NCBI GenBank assembly: GCA_035275065.1
Contig: DATENM010000002.1
Location: 1-64,000 of the forward strand
Length of the DNA: 64,000 bases
From: Blastocatellia bacterium
GTDB taxonomy: Bacteria; Acidobacteriota; Blastocatellia; UBA7656
Direction: 5' to 3'
The notes under the pieces are model-generated. The model was not told the origin of the DNA. It saw nothing but the letters and a program-made list of their open reading frames with translations, and ran no database searches. The translations under genes and the position numbers were made by a program. This document shows positions 19,997-30,681 of this stretch, one piece after another. How positions within the stretch are numbered: the stretch's first letter is position 1; every line of letters begins with the position of its first letter.

Positions 19997-21268
19997 TCAG
20001 CGGCGGCGCAATCGTTCAATCGCCTGTCGGAAACTCTCGCGCATCTGTTCGAGGCTCGCGGCCAATCGGCTGACCTCGTCGCGCGCCGTGAGCCCGGCCA
20101 GTGCTTCGATCACCGGCGGACGATCTTTGGCCGGCGCCGACAGGTCGCCGACGCCCCAGCGCGTCACCGCTTCGTTCAAGTCTGCAATCCGTGCGCCCAG
20201 CGCGCGGCCATAAAAGAATCCGCCGGCGCCCGCCGCAAGCAGAGCCATCAGCGTGATCAACAGCAGCGCCGTGCGCGCCGCCGGAGTCGCGCCCCTGAGC
20301 GCTCGCGTGTGGCGCGCCACGCCGACATGGCCGACCGCCGCGCCGTCTATCGCCTTCATCGGCTGCCAGGCGACCAGGTAGCTTTCATCACCTTGCGCGA
20401 TCAACACGGGAGCTTGCGCCGCATCGCACAGCGCGCCCGTCAGCGCCGTGCCGGTTTCGCTGCCGCTGCCGACGACGCTCGACGCGATGATGGCGTTTTG
20501 ATAAGCGACGACGGCGCCGGCGTCTTCTTCGCTCTGCCGATAAAGCGCCTGACGAATCTCGGCGACCAGCGGCGTCTGTAGTGTGTTCGCGCCCGGTCGC
20601 GGCTTGGCATCGTTGTTGACCATCTGGCCGATCAAGACGACGCCGACCGAGCGCCCACCACCTTGAACCGGCGCGGCGGCCTCGGTCATCAACGCTTGAT
20701 CGATGACCGCGCCGTTCATCAGTTTCACCTGTGCGCGCATATCGAGGCCGAGCGTCTTTAATCGCGCCGTACCTTCGCTGGCCACGGCGGCGACCGGCTG
20801 GCCATTGCTCAAGACGGCGGCGGCTAACTGATTGCGGTCGTCGCCTGTGGTCAGCATTTCGGTCGGCGCGGGAAGGTCGTTGTGGCGCGCAATGACGCGG
20901 CCTTGCGTGTCGGCGACGATGACAAAATCGAGCCCGTCATCTTGCAGCGCCCGCGACAGCATATCTTGAATGCGCGCCTGCGGCGTTGTCGGGCGACTGC
21001 CGGGGGCGCTCTCATTGCTGCGGGCACTGTCACCCGCGGCGAGCGCGCGGTTGGCGATGTCGTCTGCGAGCCGCTGCGCCGCCGAGCGCAGCTCGCTCAG
21101 TCGCTTATCGGCGATGGCCGACGCGGCGCGCGCTTCGCGCTGCAAGTTCTCTTCTGATTGACGGCGGGCGTGTGAGGAGAGCTGTGACAGGACGACGAGC
21201 GCGGCAACCAGTAAGGGTAGAATCGCAATGCCGGCGCCCAACGCGCCCAGCTTTTCGCTTAATCGCAT
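19997..21268 (-). CDS. Membrane sensor-like protein: Cache-type periplasmic domain plus HAMP, no output domain
   Basis: 423-aa inner-membrane protein. The N-terminal helix (LGAGIAILPLLVAALVVLSQL) is followed by a periplasmic sensory region of about 300 residues with Cache-like motifs (GLDFVIVADTQGRVIARHNDLP near 112 and SYLVAWQPMKAIDGAAVGHVGV near 305). A second helix (ALLLITLMALLAAGAGGFFYG) and a HAMP-like segment (LGARIADLNEAVTRWGVGDL) come next. The protein ends in a helical coil without kinase, cyclase or methyl-accepting module. It could be a stand-alone adaptor signalling to the neighbouring zinc-ribbon/FGE-like protein (98 bases upstream on the same strand). Confidence 0.75.
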   Translation of the reverse strand: MRLSEKLGALGAGIAILPLLVAALVVLSQLSSHARRQSEENLQREARAASAIADKRLSELRSAAQRLADDIANRALAAGDSARSNESAPGSRPTTPQARIQDMLSRALQDDGLDFVIVADTQGRVIARHNDLPAPTEMLTTGDDRNQLAAAVLSNGQPVAAVASEGTARLKTLGLDMRAQVKLMNGAVIDQALMTEAAAPVQGGGRSVGVVLIGQMVNNDAKPRPGANTLQTPLVAEIRQALYRQSEEDAGAVVAYQNAIIASSVVGSGSETGTALTGALCDAAQAPVLIAQGDESYLVAWQPMKAIDGAAVGHVGVARHTRALRGATPAARTALLLITLMALLAAGAGGFFYGRALGARIADLNEAVTRWGVGDLSAPAKDRPPVIEALAGLTARDEVSRLAASLEQMRESFRQAIERLRRR

Positions 21269-21280
21269 AGCAGTTCAAGC

Positions 21281-21365
21281 GGTTTCTGGTTCCTGGTTAG
21301 CTGGTTTCCTAAGCGAGAGGTATGCTTCGTGCGCTGACGGTTCCCGAACCAGAAACCAGGAACCA
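21281..21365. repeat. Heptad inverted repeat element E7 (GGTTCCT / AACCAGG type)
   Basis: Left arm 21281-21310 repeats GGTTTCT, GGTTCCT and GGTTAGC; right arm 21341-21365 repeats AACCAGA and AACCAGG. The right arm ends one base before the stop codon of the zinc-ribbon protein gene, so it forms a 3' hairpin for that mRNA. Confidence 0.8.
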
Positions 21366-21366
21366 A

Positions 21367-23778
21367 CTACTTTAGATCTTTCGCGCAACGGAAGCCGGTC
21401 TTGGGATAGGCGAGACTGGCGTCGAGATAGCCGCGGTACGAGCCGTCGTGCTGTTGGCCGCCATCAAAGGCGCCGCCGCGAATCACTCGGTAGGTGACGC
21501 CCGGCTTGATCTTCAGATCGGCTTTGAGCTTTGGATCATCCAGCGATGCCGGGTTGCCGGGATAGAACTTGAACTCGTCCGCCGTCCACTCCCAGACGTT
21601 GCCGACCATGTCGAGCGCGCCCGCGGGGCTCGCGCCCTGCGGGTAGCCGCCGACCTCCATGACCTGTAGCGGGTACTGGTTGTCTGCGGTTGGCTCGCCC
21701 GCCTTGACGCCGATGTTCGCCTGCCCCGGCAGCCATTCGTTGCCCCACGGGTAACGCCGGCCTTCGGGGCCGCGCGCCGCCGCTTCCCATTCGGCTTCGG
21801 TCGGCAGCCGCTTGCCCGCCCACGCCGCGTAATCCGCCGCGTCCTGCCATGTAATTCCGGTCACCGGATAGTTAGCGCGGCCCGTCGGGAAGTTATTGCC
21901 CTGCCAGTTGACCGGCGGCTTGTGATTGGTCGCGTCAATGAATTGCTTGTACGCGTCGCAGGTCACTTCGGTGCGGTCGATGAGATAAGCCGGCAGAGTG
22001 ACGGCGTGCTGTGGCTTTTCAAGGTCGCTCGCGTCGTCGCGGCCCACCGTGTAATTACCCGCCGTCACCAGCACCATGCCTTCGGGCACCGCAGGCGCGG
22101 CGGGCTTCGTCGGCTCGGTGGGCTTTGCCGGCGCAGTCGGCGTTTCGCTCGGCGTTGCCGGCGCGACGGGATTGGCCGGCTTCCGCCCGGACAGGAACCA
22201 CCATGCGCCGAGCCCGATGCCGATCACGAAAAGCATGACGAAGAGGCCGGCGTACAAGCCTGTGCGACTTTTCTTCCGCGTCACGGGCGGCTTCGGCGTT
22301 ACCGGCACCGCAGGCGTCGGGTAATGAACGTTACTTTGACTGAAGGTTGTTGACGCCGCCTGCTCGATGGGCATTGTCGGTTGCGGCGACGGCTCATAGC
22401 GGTGAGCGGTTTCGCGAATCGCTTCAGCCGGCGGCGCGACGCTAAGGATGGCCGGCCTGGTTTCGGCGACTGCATGGTCGGCGTCTGAAGGCGGCGCGAG
22501 CGGCACATTCGGCGGTGGCGGCGGTGCAGGCGCGGCCTGATTGCCAGAGATAAACGGCTCTGCTGATTTCTCAAAAGCGGCGGGCGGCGGGCTGCCGGCG
22601 CCCAAGGCGACGGTGCCTTCGGGCGGCGTCGCCTCAACGTCGGAAACGAAGGTGAAGGTTTCGTACATCGAAGGCGGCGCTTCATTCGGCGAGGTCAACT
22701 CGTCGGTGTTCGGGCGGGTCATCGGCGCTGCCGGACTGCTCAACTCTTCAGAAGGCGGCGCGACCATCTCGACGGAAGGCGGCGCTGCCGCTTCATCAGG
22801 GGCGGCGGCCTCGTCTTCGACCGGGCCGGTGTCGCGGCCCATGTTGAGCGAAGCGGTCGTCTGCGGCTGCTCGAATTTAGAACCGGCGACGCCCGGCAAG
22901 AGGCTGGTGTCAGCGCCCTTCGGATATGTCTGGATGGTCTGCTGCGACGAGGGCACGGTGCTGGTCAGCCCATCCTGAAAGACCTCGGTGCCCGGCGATT
23001 GAATCGCCTCGGTGGCCGACGACTGAAAGGCATCGGTTCGCTGCGGGTCAAAGGCCAGCGTCGAAGCGCCCGGCTCAAGCTCAGGCCCGCGCAACGGCGA
23101 GACGTGCTCAAGTGTCAGCGGCGGCTGTGGACTCTCGCGCTCGGCAGTCGGCGGGCGGTATTCGCCCGACTGGCGGCTCGGCATATGGTCAGCAAGGTCA
23201 GGCAGAGTGTCCGAGTTCTTTTCGATGACCGGCTGTGTCGGCGGCTGATCGGCGGCCATCGTGCCCGCCGTGACAATCAACGACGCGCCGCAGACGCGGC
23301 AGACGCTTGAGCCGACAGGGTTGAAGCTCTGGCAGGCGGAACAGATGATGGCCGACTCGCCGAATGGCGTTTGTTGTTCGTAGAGCGCCGCGCCGCAGCC
23401 TTTGCAGTAGACGCTGCCCGGATCGATGCGCTCGCCGCAGGTCGGGCAGAGAGCAATGATCGTCGTGCTCGGCGCTTCGCTGACCGCATCACTATTCGCG
23501 TGCAGGTTATAGCCGCAGTTGAGACAGTGCAGCGCGCCGGGACTGACAGAGGTGCCGCACTGCGCACAGGTCGTCACGACCGACGCGCGCGGCGCGGTTG
23601 TCAGCCGCACGCCACAGACTTTGCAGAACGCCCAGCGCGGCTGCACCGCCGCCGAGCAGTTCGGGCAGAAGTGCAGCTCGCTGGTGTTGCGGCGGCGCTC
23701 AACCAGCGTCTGGCCGCACCACTTGCAGTAACGCAGCCCTTCCGGGAAATCAATGTTGCATCGTTCGCAGTACATCAT
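21367..23778 (-). CDS. Multi-zinc-ribbon membrane protein with C-terminal FGE-sulfatase (SUMF1-like) domain
   Basis: 803-aa protein. The cytoplasmic N-terminus has five CXXC-x(10-14)-CXXC zinc ribbons (CERC/CKWC, CPNC/CKVC, CAQC/CLNC, CPTC/CKGC, CSAC/CRVC) within residues 4-165. A Pro/Ala/Glu-rich linker of about 330 residues, likely disordered, leads to one membrane helix near 507-530. The extracytoplasmic FGE-like domain at about 565-803 has PEGMVLVTAGNYTVGRD, RLPTEAEWEAAARG, DMVGNVWEWTADE and RGGAFDGG. The Cys pair used by true formylglycine-generating enzymes is not evident, so it more likely binds a ligand or acts structurally. It may work with the sensor-like protein encoded downstream. 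Confidence 0.8.
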   Translation of the reverse strand: MMYCERCNIDFPEGLRYCKWCGQTLVERRRNTSELHFCPNCSAAVQPRWAFCKVCGVRLTTAPRASVVTTCAQCGTSVSPGALHCLNCGYNLHANSDAVSEAPSTTIIALCPTCGERIDPGSVYCKGCGAALYEQQTPFGESAIICSACQSFNPVGSSVCRVCGASLIVTAGTMAADQPPTQPVIEKNSDTLPDLADHMPSRQSGEYRPPTAERESPQPPLTLEHVSPLRGPELEPGASTLAFDPQRTDAFQSSATEAIQSPGTEVFQDGLTSTVPSSQQTIQTYPKGADTSLLPGVAGSKFEQPQTTASLNMGRDTGPVEDEAAAPDEAAAPPSVEMVAPPSEELSSPAAPMTRPNTDELTSPNEAPPSMYETFTFVSDVEATPPEGTVALGAGSPPPAAFEKSAEPFISGNQAAPAPPPPPNVPLAPPSDADHAVAETRPAILSVAPPAEAIRETAHRYEPSPQPTMPIEQAASTTFSQSNVHYPTPAVPVTPKPPVTRKKSRTGLYAGLFVMLFVIGIGLGAWWFLSGRKPANPVAPATPSETPTAPAKPTEPTKPAAPAVPEGMVLVTAGNYTVGRDDASDLEKPQHAVTLPAYLIDRTEVTCDAYKQFIDATNHKPPVNWQGNNFPTGRANYPVTGITWQDAADYAAWAGKRLPTEAEWEAAARGPEGRRYPWGNEWLPGQANIGVKAGEPTADNQYPLQVMEVGGYPQGASPAGALDMVGNVWEWTADEFKFYPGNPASLDDPKLKADLKIKPGVTYRVIRGGAFDGGQQHDGSYRGYLDASLAYPKTGFRCAKDLK

Positions 23779-23785
23779 GGGAATT

Positions 23786-23900
23786 GGGGCCGGGGGTCAG
23801 GGGTCGGGGGTCGGTCAGGATGGATTGTGGGCCGAATGATGCCGAATGCAGAGGATGATGCTCGCCTAACCGGCCCCCGGCCCCCAAAACCCGGCCCCTA
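23786..23900. repeat. Heptad inverted repeat element E8 (GGGGTCG type)
   Basis: Left arm 23786-23814 has units GGGGCCG, GGGGTCA and GGGGTCG; right arm 23869-23900 has CGGCCCC and CCCCGGC-type inverted units. The core holds a CCGAATGATGCCGAATGCAG direct duplication. It lies between the prenyl synthase stop and the start of the zinc-ribbon gene. Confidence 0.8.
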
Positions 23901-23907
23901 ATCTATA

Positions 23908-24930
23908 TCACATCTCGCGCTCGACAATGAAGCGGGGAACGCTCATCAGGGCCTGGCGGTAAGGCGAGTGGGGAAAGAGGTCGAGCGATTCGATGGCCTC
24001 GTTGGCATAGTGCAGCGCGGCGCGGCGGGCGCGCTCCAACGTGCCGTGCTCATCGATCAAGCGCAGCACCTCTTCGCGCGTGACGCTCTCGAAGCCGCCT
24101 TCGCGCATCACCGTTTCAACCATCCGCCGGTGATCGGCGTCGCCGGCTTCCAACAGGTAGATCAGCGGCAGCGTCAGCTTGCCTTCGCGCAAGTCGTTGG
24201 CGACCGGCTTGCCGAGCTTGGCCTCGGTCGAAACGAAGTCGAGCACGTCGTCCACAAGTTGAAAGGCGATGCCGACCGATTTGCCATAATGCGCCAGCGC
24301 CCGCCGCTGCTCGCGGTTGGCGGCGGCGAGAATGCCGCCGATCTCTGAGCAGACGCTGAACATATAAGCCGTCTTGCGCTCGACGATGTCGAGGTGCTGA
24401 GCTTCCGTGATGCGGCTGTCGCCGATCAGCGACAGTTGTATGATTTCGCCCTCGACCATGCGGCGCGTCATGCGCGTCAGGCTGTCGAGAATGTCGAAGT
24501 TACGCTCGCGCAGGGAGAGGTCGAAGGCCGTCATGTAGAGCCAGTCGCCGATCAGCACCGTCTTGTTATTGCCCCAACGCGCGTTGGCCGAAGGCTGCCC
24601 GCGCCGCACTCTGGCTTCATCGATGATGTCGTCATGCACGAGCGTCGCCGTGTGCAGCATTTCCATCACGACGCCCATGCGCACCGCCGCCGCGCCCGCC
24701 GCGCCGCCAGTCATATGCGCCGCGAGCAGCAATAAAGCCGGGCGCACGCGCTTGCCGCCGCCTTCGTGCAGGTAACAGCCCATCGCCGCGACGACTTCGG
24801 GCGCGTCGCTGACGGCGTGCTTGAACTCGGCTTCGACAAGTGCCAGGTCGCTTTGCACGAGCGCGAAAATCTCGGCGCTCGTCATTGGCGGCGCGCCGGC
24901 GGGCGCGTCCATTTCCAGGCGGCTGTGCAT
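23908..24930 (-). CDS. Polyprenyl diphosphate synthase (trans-isoprenyl diphosphate synthase family)
   Basis: About 340 aa, cytosolic. It condenses isopentenyl diphosphate onto an allylic primer to make the long-chain side chain for menaquinone. The first Asp-rich motif is LVHDDIIDEARVRRGQPS, the second is LVDDVLDF, and GKRVRPAL plus GKPVANDLREGKLTLPL are conserved family blocks. IspB/HepT-type chain lengths are expected from small residues upstream of the first motif, but the exact length cannot be read. The start is uncertain: 24930 (MHSRLEMD) is the first ATG after the region influenced by repeat E5; a TTG at 24981 is an alternative. Codons upstream to 25101 look non-coding. Confidence 0.85.
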   Translation of the reverse strand: MHSRLEMDAPAGAPPMTSAEIFALVQSDLALVEAEFKHAVSDAPEVVAAMGCYLHEGGGKRVRPALLLLAAHMTGGAAGAAAVRMGVVMEMLHTATLVHDDIIDEARVRRGQPSANARWGNNKTVLIGDWLYMTAFDLSLRERNFDILDSLTRMTRRMVEGEIIQLSLIGDSRITEAQHLDIVERKTAYMFSVCSEIGGILAAANREQRRALAHYGKSVGIAFQLVDDVLDFVSTEAKLGKPVANDLREGKLTLPLIYLLEAGDADHRRMVETVMREGGFESVTREEVLRLIDEHGTLERARRAALHYANEAIESLDLFPHSPYRQALMSVPRFIVEREM

Positions 24931-25027
24931 GCGTTCGGTTTGCTCCGGTGTCAGTTTGCTGACCCTGCCCTCTCTGCTCAAACGACGCTCATCATAACAA
25001 ATCCGCGTCTGATGGGGAAACGAGGAA

Positions 25028-25126
<99 letters not shown>

Positions 25127-25257
25127 TCTTTCCCCTCTGTTTGTTATAACGGCTCGGATTTGAGTCTGCAACCGGCGCGGCACGGCGGCAGGCGTCGTCA
25201 GCCGCCGGCTTGTAAAAGCGGGCGGGCGCGGGCTACAGTCAGAGGGGAGATAAGCGA

Positions 25258-26655
25258 ATGGAAGCACTCGAAAGCACAGCGCCAACCGGCGAGCCCGTCG
25301 AGGCGCGCGACCTGCCGACGGTGGTGATTCTCGGCCGCCCGAACGTCGGCAAATCCACGCTGTTCAATCGGCTCACTGGCTCGCGGCGCTCAATCGTCGG
25401 CGACGAGCCGGGCATCACCCGCGACCGCATTTATGGCCGCGCTGAATGGCGCGGGCGGGCGCTCAAGCTGGTTGACACCGGCGGCATCATCCCCGACGAC
25501 GCCGAGTTGATCCCGACCAACATTCTGCGACAGGCGCGCGCGGCGCTCGAAGAAGCCGGCTTGATATTGCTGGTCACCGACGCCCGCGCCGGCATCACGC
25601 CGCTCGATGAAGAGCTCGCCGAGCTGGCGCGCTCGGCGCACAAGCCGGTCTTTGTCGCCGCCAACAAAGTCGATAGCGCCCGCCTGGAAGCCGATGCGCT
25701 GGAGTTCGAGCGCTGGGGATTCGCTGCGGTCTTTGCGGTCTCTGCCGAGCACGGCAATGGCCTCGGCGACATGCTCGACGCGGCGCTCGACCTGCTGCCC
25801 GCCCCCGAAGTCCGCGAAGCGGCGCAACGCGAAATCCGCATCGCCATCGTCGGCCGCCCGAACGTCGGCAAGTCGTCGCTGGTCAATCGCCTGACCGGAG
25901 CCGAGCGCGTCATCGTTTCGCCGATCCCCGGCACGACGCGCGACGCGGTTGACACCGACCTTGAATTTGAAGACATGCACTTCCGCTTGATTGACACGGC
26001 GGGCATTCGCCGCAAGGGCAAGACCGAGCTGGTCGCCGAAAAGATTTCCGTGGTCATGGCTCGCCGGCATCTTGAACAGGCTGACGTCGCCATCCTGTTG
26101 ATCGATGCGGTCGAAGGCCCGACGGCGCTCGACGCCACCATCGGCGGTTACGCCCACGAAGCCGGCGCCAGCCTGATCATTGCCGTCAACAAGTGGGACG
26201 CCATCGAAAAAGACACGCACACGACGAGCGCTTACGAGCGCCGCATTCGCGAGATGATGAAGTTCGCGGATTACGCGCCGGTCGCCTTTATCTCGGCCAA
26301 GACCGGTCAGCGCGTCACCAACCTGTTGGAGCTGGCCAAACAGGCGCATGAGGAACGCGCCAAGCGCATTTCGACTTCAGAGCTGAATCGCTTCTTCGAG
26401 CGCCACCTGGAACAGCCGCGCGCGACGACGCGCTCCAAGTATCCGGTCCGCGTTCTCTACATCACGCAAGCCGGCACGCGCCCGCCGACTTTTGTCGTCT
26501 TCACTTCGTCGCGCACACCGAAAGCGAAACTACACTTCTCCTACGAGCGCTACCTGGTGAATCGCCTGCGCGAAGAGTTCGGCTTCTTCGGCACGCCGAT
26601 CCGCATCAAGCAGCGGCGCCGGTCGGGTGGCGCGAGCGCGCCGGGATCGTCATGA
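25258..26655 (+). CDS. der: GTPase Der (EngA), double G-domain ribosome assembly factor
   Basis: 465-aa essential GTPase for 50S subunit maturation. Two tandem G domains are seen: G1 GRPNVGKST near residue 25 with G3 DTGG and G4 NKVD, and G1 GRPNVGKSS near residue 200 with DTAG and NKWD. The KH-like domain spans about 375-450 (YPVRVLYITQAGTRPPTFVVF) and the tail is basic. GGGGAG is placed 8 bases before the ATG. The length and order are normal for Der. The stop codon is followed within two bases by hairpin element E9. Confidence 0.96.
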   Translation: MEALESTAPTGEPVEARDLPTVVILGRPNVGKSTLFNRLTGSRRSIVGDEPGITRDRIYGRAEWRGRALKLVDTGGIIPDDAELIPTNILRQARAALEEAGLILLVTDARAGITPLDEELAELARSAHKPVFVAANKVDSARLEADALEFERWGFAAVFAVSAEHGNGLGDMLDAALDLLPAPEVREAAQREIRIAIVGRPNVGKSSLVNRLTGAERVIVSPIPGTTRDAVDTDLEFEDMHFRLIDTAGIRRKGKTELVAEKISVVMARRHLEQADVAILLIDAVEGPTALDATIGGYAHEAGASLIIAVNKWDAIEKDTHTTSAYERRIREMMKFADYAPVAFISAKTGQRVTNLLELAKQAHEERAKRISTSELNRFFERHLEQPRATTRSKYPVRVLYITQAGTRPPTFVVFTSSRTPKAKLHFSYERYLVNRLREEFGFFGTPIRIKQRRRSGGASAPGSS

Positions 26656-26656
26656 T

Positions 26657-26730
26657 TTACCGCAGAGAACGCAGAGGGACGCAGAGTGTTGTGTAGTATC
26701 TCTGCGTCCCTCTGCGTTCTCTGCGGTGAA
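26657..26730. repeat. Near-perfect inverted repeat element E9 (ACGCAGAG type)
   Basis: Left arm 26657-26686 repeats CGCAGAG at 9-10 base spacing; right arm 26700-26730 is its reverse complement with one mismatch near the outer end. The 13-base loop makes a very long stable hairpin between the convergent der and dnaJ genes. It could act as a terminator for both, though there is no T-run. The period is not 7 here. Confidence 0.85.
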
Positions 26731-26748
26731 TGTTTGCTTTGCCGCGCG

Positions 26749-27861
26749 TCAGCCGAAGATGTCTTTCACCTTGTCCATGATGCCGCGGTCGGTTGCGGGG
26801 TTCTCGCGCTCGAGCTTCGCCAGTTCTTCAAGCAGCTTCCTCTGCTCGCGCGACAGGCTGGTCGGCGTGATGACATTGACCGCGGCGTAGAGGTCGCCGC
26901 GCCCGCGCCCGCCCAACACCGGCATGCCTTTGCCCTTGAGGCGAAAGATGGTGCCGGTCTGCGTGCCTTCTTCGATCTTCACACGCTCTTCGCCGTCAAG
27001 CGTTGGCACGCCAATCTCGCCGCCGAGCGCCGCCTCGGTGAACGAGATCGGGATCGCACAGTAGAGGTTGGCATCGCGCCGCTCGAACGTCTCGTGTTCT
27101 TTGAGGTGGACGATGACGTAGAGGTCGCCGCGCGCCGCGCCGGGATCGCCGGCTTCGCCTTCGCCGGCGATGCGCAGCCGCGAGCCGCTATCAACCCCGG
27201 CAGGCATCTTGATTTCGAGCGTCTTTTCGCGCTCGACGCGGCCTGCGCCTTGACAGGCGCGGCAATGGTTCTTAATCACTTTGCCGCTGCCGCGACAATT
27301 CGAGCAGGTGCGCATGACACTGAGAAAAGCCTGCTGATAACGCACCTGGCCGCTGCCGCCACAGGTCGAACAGCGGACGGGCTGCGAGCCTTCCGCCGCG
27401 CCGCTGCCGTGACAGGTATCACAATGCTCCAGGCGCGGCACGCGAATCTTGGTCTTGACGCCCTGCGCCGCTTCTTCGAGCGTGATCTCGATGTCGTAGC
27501 GCAAGTCGGCGCCGCGCTGCGGGCCGCGCCGCTGGCCGCGCCCACCGAACATATCGCCGAAGCCGAACATCTCGAAGATGTCTTCAAAGCCCGGGAAGCC
27601 CTGCCCGAAACCGGCGCCCGCCTGCGCCGCCGCGCCGACCCCCGCGTGGCCAAAGCGGTCGTAACGCGAGCGCAATTCGGGCTGCGACAGTATTTGATAG
27701 GCTTCGTTAATCTCTTTGAATTTTTCCTCGGCAGTCTGGTCGCCGGGATTCTTATCCGGGTGGTATTGGACGGCGAGGCGGCGGTATGCCTGTTTCAGTT
27801 CCTGCTCATTGGCCGTGCGCGTCACGCCCAATATTTCGTAGTAGTCGCGTTTGCTGCTCAA
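26749..27861 (-). CDS. dnaJ: Chaperone DnaJ (second copy, HrcA operon)
   Basis: 370-aa DnaK co-chaperone. The J-domain has DYYEILGVTRTANEQELKQ and HPD in QYHPDKNPG. The G/F region (FGQGFPGFEDIF) and four zinc repeats (CDTCHGSG, CSTCGGSG, CSNCRGSG, CRACQGAG) are followed by the C-terminal domain and a short tail. I choose the TTG start at 27861 (SSKRDYYE follows) because AGGGA lies upstream and the residues further upstream are the translated repeat E10. It shares only family-level features with the 10187 copy, so the two are not a recent duplicate. It is the last gene of hrcA-grpE-dnaK-dnaJ. Confidence 0.92.
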   Translation of the reverse strand: MSSKRDYYEILGVTRTANEQELKQAYRRLAVQYHPDKNPGDQTAEEKFKEINEAYQILSQPELRSRYDRFGHAGVGAAAQAGAGFGQGFPGFEDIFEMFGFGDMFGGRGQRRGPQRGADLRYDIEITLEEAAQGVKTKIRVPRLEHCDTCHGSGAAEGSQPVRCSTCGGSGQVRYQQAFLSVMRTCSNCRGSGKVIKNHCRACQGAGRVEREKTLEIKMPAGVDSGSRLRIAGEGEAGDPGAARGDLYVIVHLKEHETFERRDANLYCAIPISFTEAALGGEIGVPTLDGEERVKIEEGTQTGTIFRLKGKGMPVLGGRGRGDLYAAVNVITPTSLSREQRKLLEELAKLERENPATDRGIMDKVKDIFG

Positions 27862-27887
27862 TCGATTTCGTCCCTGAGTTATAGTTT

Positions 27888-27950
27888 CTAATTCCTGGTT
27901 CTCGACCCTTGATCCGCTTGCAACAACCGGGGCCGAGAACCGGGAATCAG
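27888..27950. repeat. Inverted repeat element E10 (GGTTCTCG type)
   Basis: Arms ATTCCTGGTTCTCG (27891-27904) and CGAGAACCGGGAAT (27934-27947) pair with one mismatch and extend weakly outward. It is related in sequence to E7. It fills the gap between dnaK and dnaJ of the HrcA operon, the same position as E6 in the other chaperone operon. Confidence 0.75.
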
Positions 27951-27963
27951 AGTATAGCAAACT

Positions 27964-29835
<1,872 letters not shown>

Positions 29836-29910
29836 AAATCTGGCCTCCTAAAATTCCCAAACGGGAAAGGCAGCGGGGCTGGGGCGAATCAGGGTAGGGG
29901 CGGAATCACA

Positions 29911-30016
29911 GCAGGAGGCAGGAAGCAGGAGGCAGGAAGCAGTGGTTATTCGCTGCTCATCATCAAGACAGTTTGCATATCCTCTGGACTGCTTCCTGCC
30001 TCCTGCTTCCTGCTTA
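29911..30016. repeat. Heptad inverted repeat element E11 (GGAGGCA/GGAAGCA type)
   Basis: Left arm 29911-29943 alternates GGAGGCA and GGAAGCA; right arm 29988-30016 carries the same alternation in inverted order. It touches the grpE stop codon at 30017. The arm unit is the same as in the gene-carrying element E2. Confidence 0.85.
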
Positions 30017-30637
30017 CTACTTCTCGGGGGTCGAGGCGACTTTCACTTTCGCCGGGCGCAACAGTTTCTCGCCCAGCCGATAGCCACGCTGGAACTCGGC
30101 GATCACCGTGTTCTCTTCGTGCTCTTCGGAAGGCTCTGCCGACACCGCTTCGTGAACGTTCGGGTCGAAAGCCTGCCCGACGGATTCAACCGGCTGGAGG
30201 CCAAACTTCGCCAGCGCGTCGTTGAGCTGGCGGTGAATCAATTCGATGCCTTCATGCAAGCTCTTGGCATCGTTGCCGCTATGCTCAAGGCTGGCCAGGG
30301 CGCGCTCGAAATTATCGATCACCGGCAGCAGTTCCAGCACGACTTCGGCGCGCGACCGCGCGTAGGTTTCCGCACGTTCGCGGTCAACCCGGCGGCGGTA
30401 GTTTTCAAACTCCGCCTGCGTGCGCAAGCGCTGGTCGAGCAGCATCGAGCGTTCCTGCGTCAGCGCGTCAATCTGCGCTTGCAGCGCCGCCAGGCGGTCG
30501 CTATCGCCCTCGGCCGGCGGATCATCGCTCTCCGGCGGATCATCCGACGCTAAGGTGTCGTCGCTGGCTGCCGACTCTTCTTCGTTGTCAGAGAACTCAA
30601 TTGGCACTTCCTTGGGCTCGTTATCCTGTTTACTCAT
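30017..30637 (-). CDS. grpE: Nucleotide exchange factor GrpE
   Basis: 206-aa co-chaperone that releases ADP from DnaK. An acidic N-terminal region (many Asp/Glu/Ser) leads into a long coiled coil starting near residue 45 (RLAALQAQIDALTQERSML), with the family core FENYRRRVDRERAE and LLPVIDNFERAL. The beta-wing domain has GQAFDPNVHEAVSAEP and GYRLGEKLLRPAKVKVA. The start at 30637 (MSKQDNEP) excludes a longer reading from 30673. It follows hrcA by 44 bases and must serve both DnaK copies if no other grpE exists in the genome. Confidence 0.93.
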   Translation of the reverse strand: MSKQDNEPKEVPIEFSDNEEESAASDDTLASDDPPESDDPPAEGDSDRLAALQAQIDALTQERSMLLDQRLRTQAEFENYRRRVDRERAETYARSRAEVVLELLPVIDNFERALASLEHSGNDAKSLHEGIELIHRQLNDALAKFGLQPVESVGQAFDPNVHEAVSAEPSEEHEENTVIAEFQRGYRLGEKLLRPAKVKVASTPEK

Positions 30638-30681
30638 CTCTAACTCAATTCCCTGCACCGCACATTCGGGCATTCAAAACT

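Noticed and set aside
21367..23778. Active formylglycine-generating enzyme
   Set aside because: The fold motifs are there, but the paired active-site Cys and a sulfatase gene are not seen nearby.
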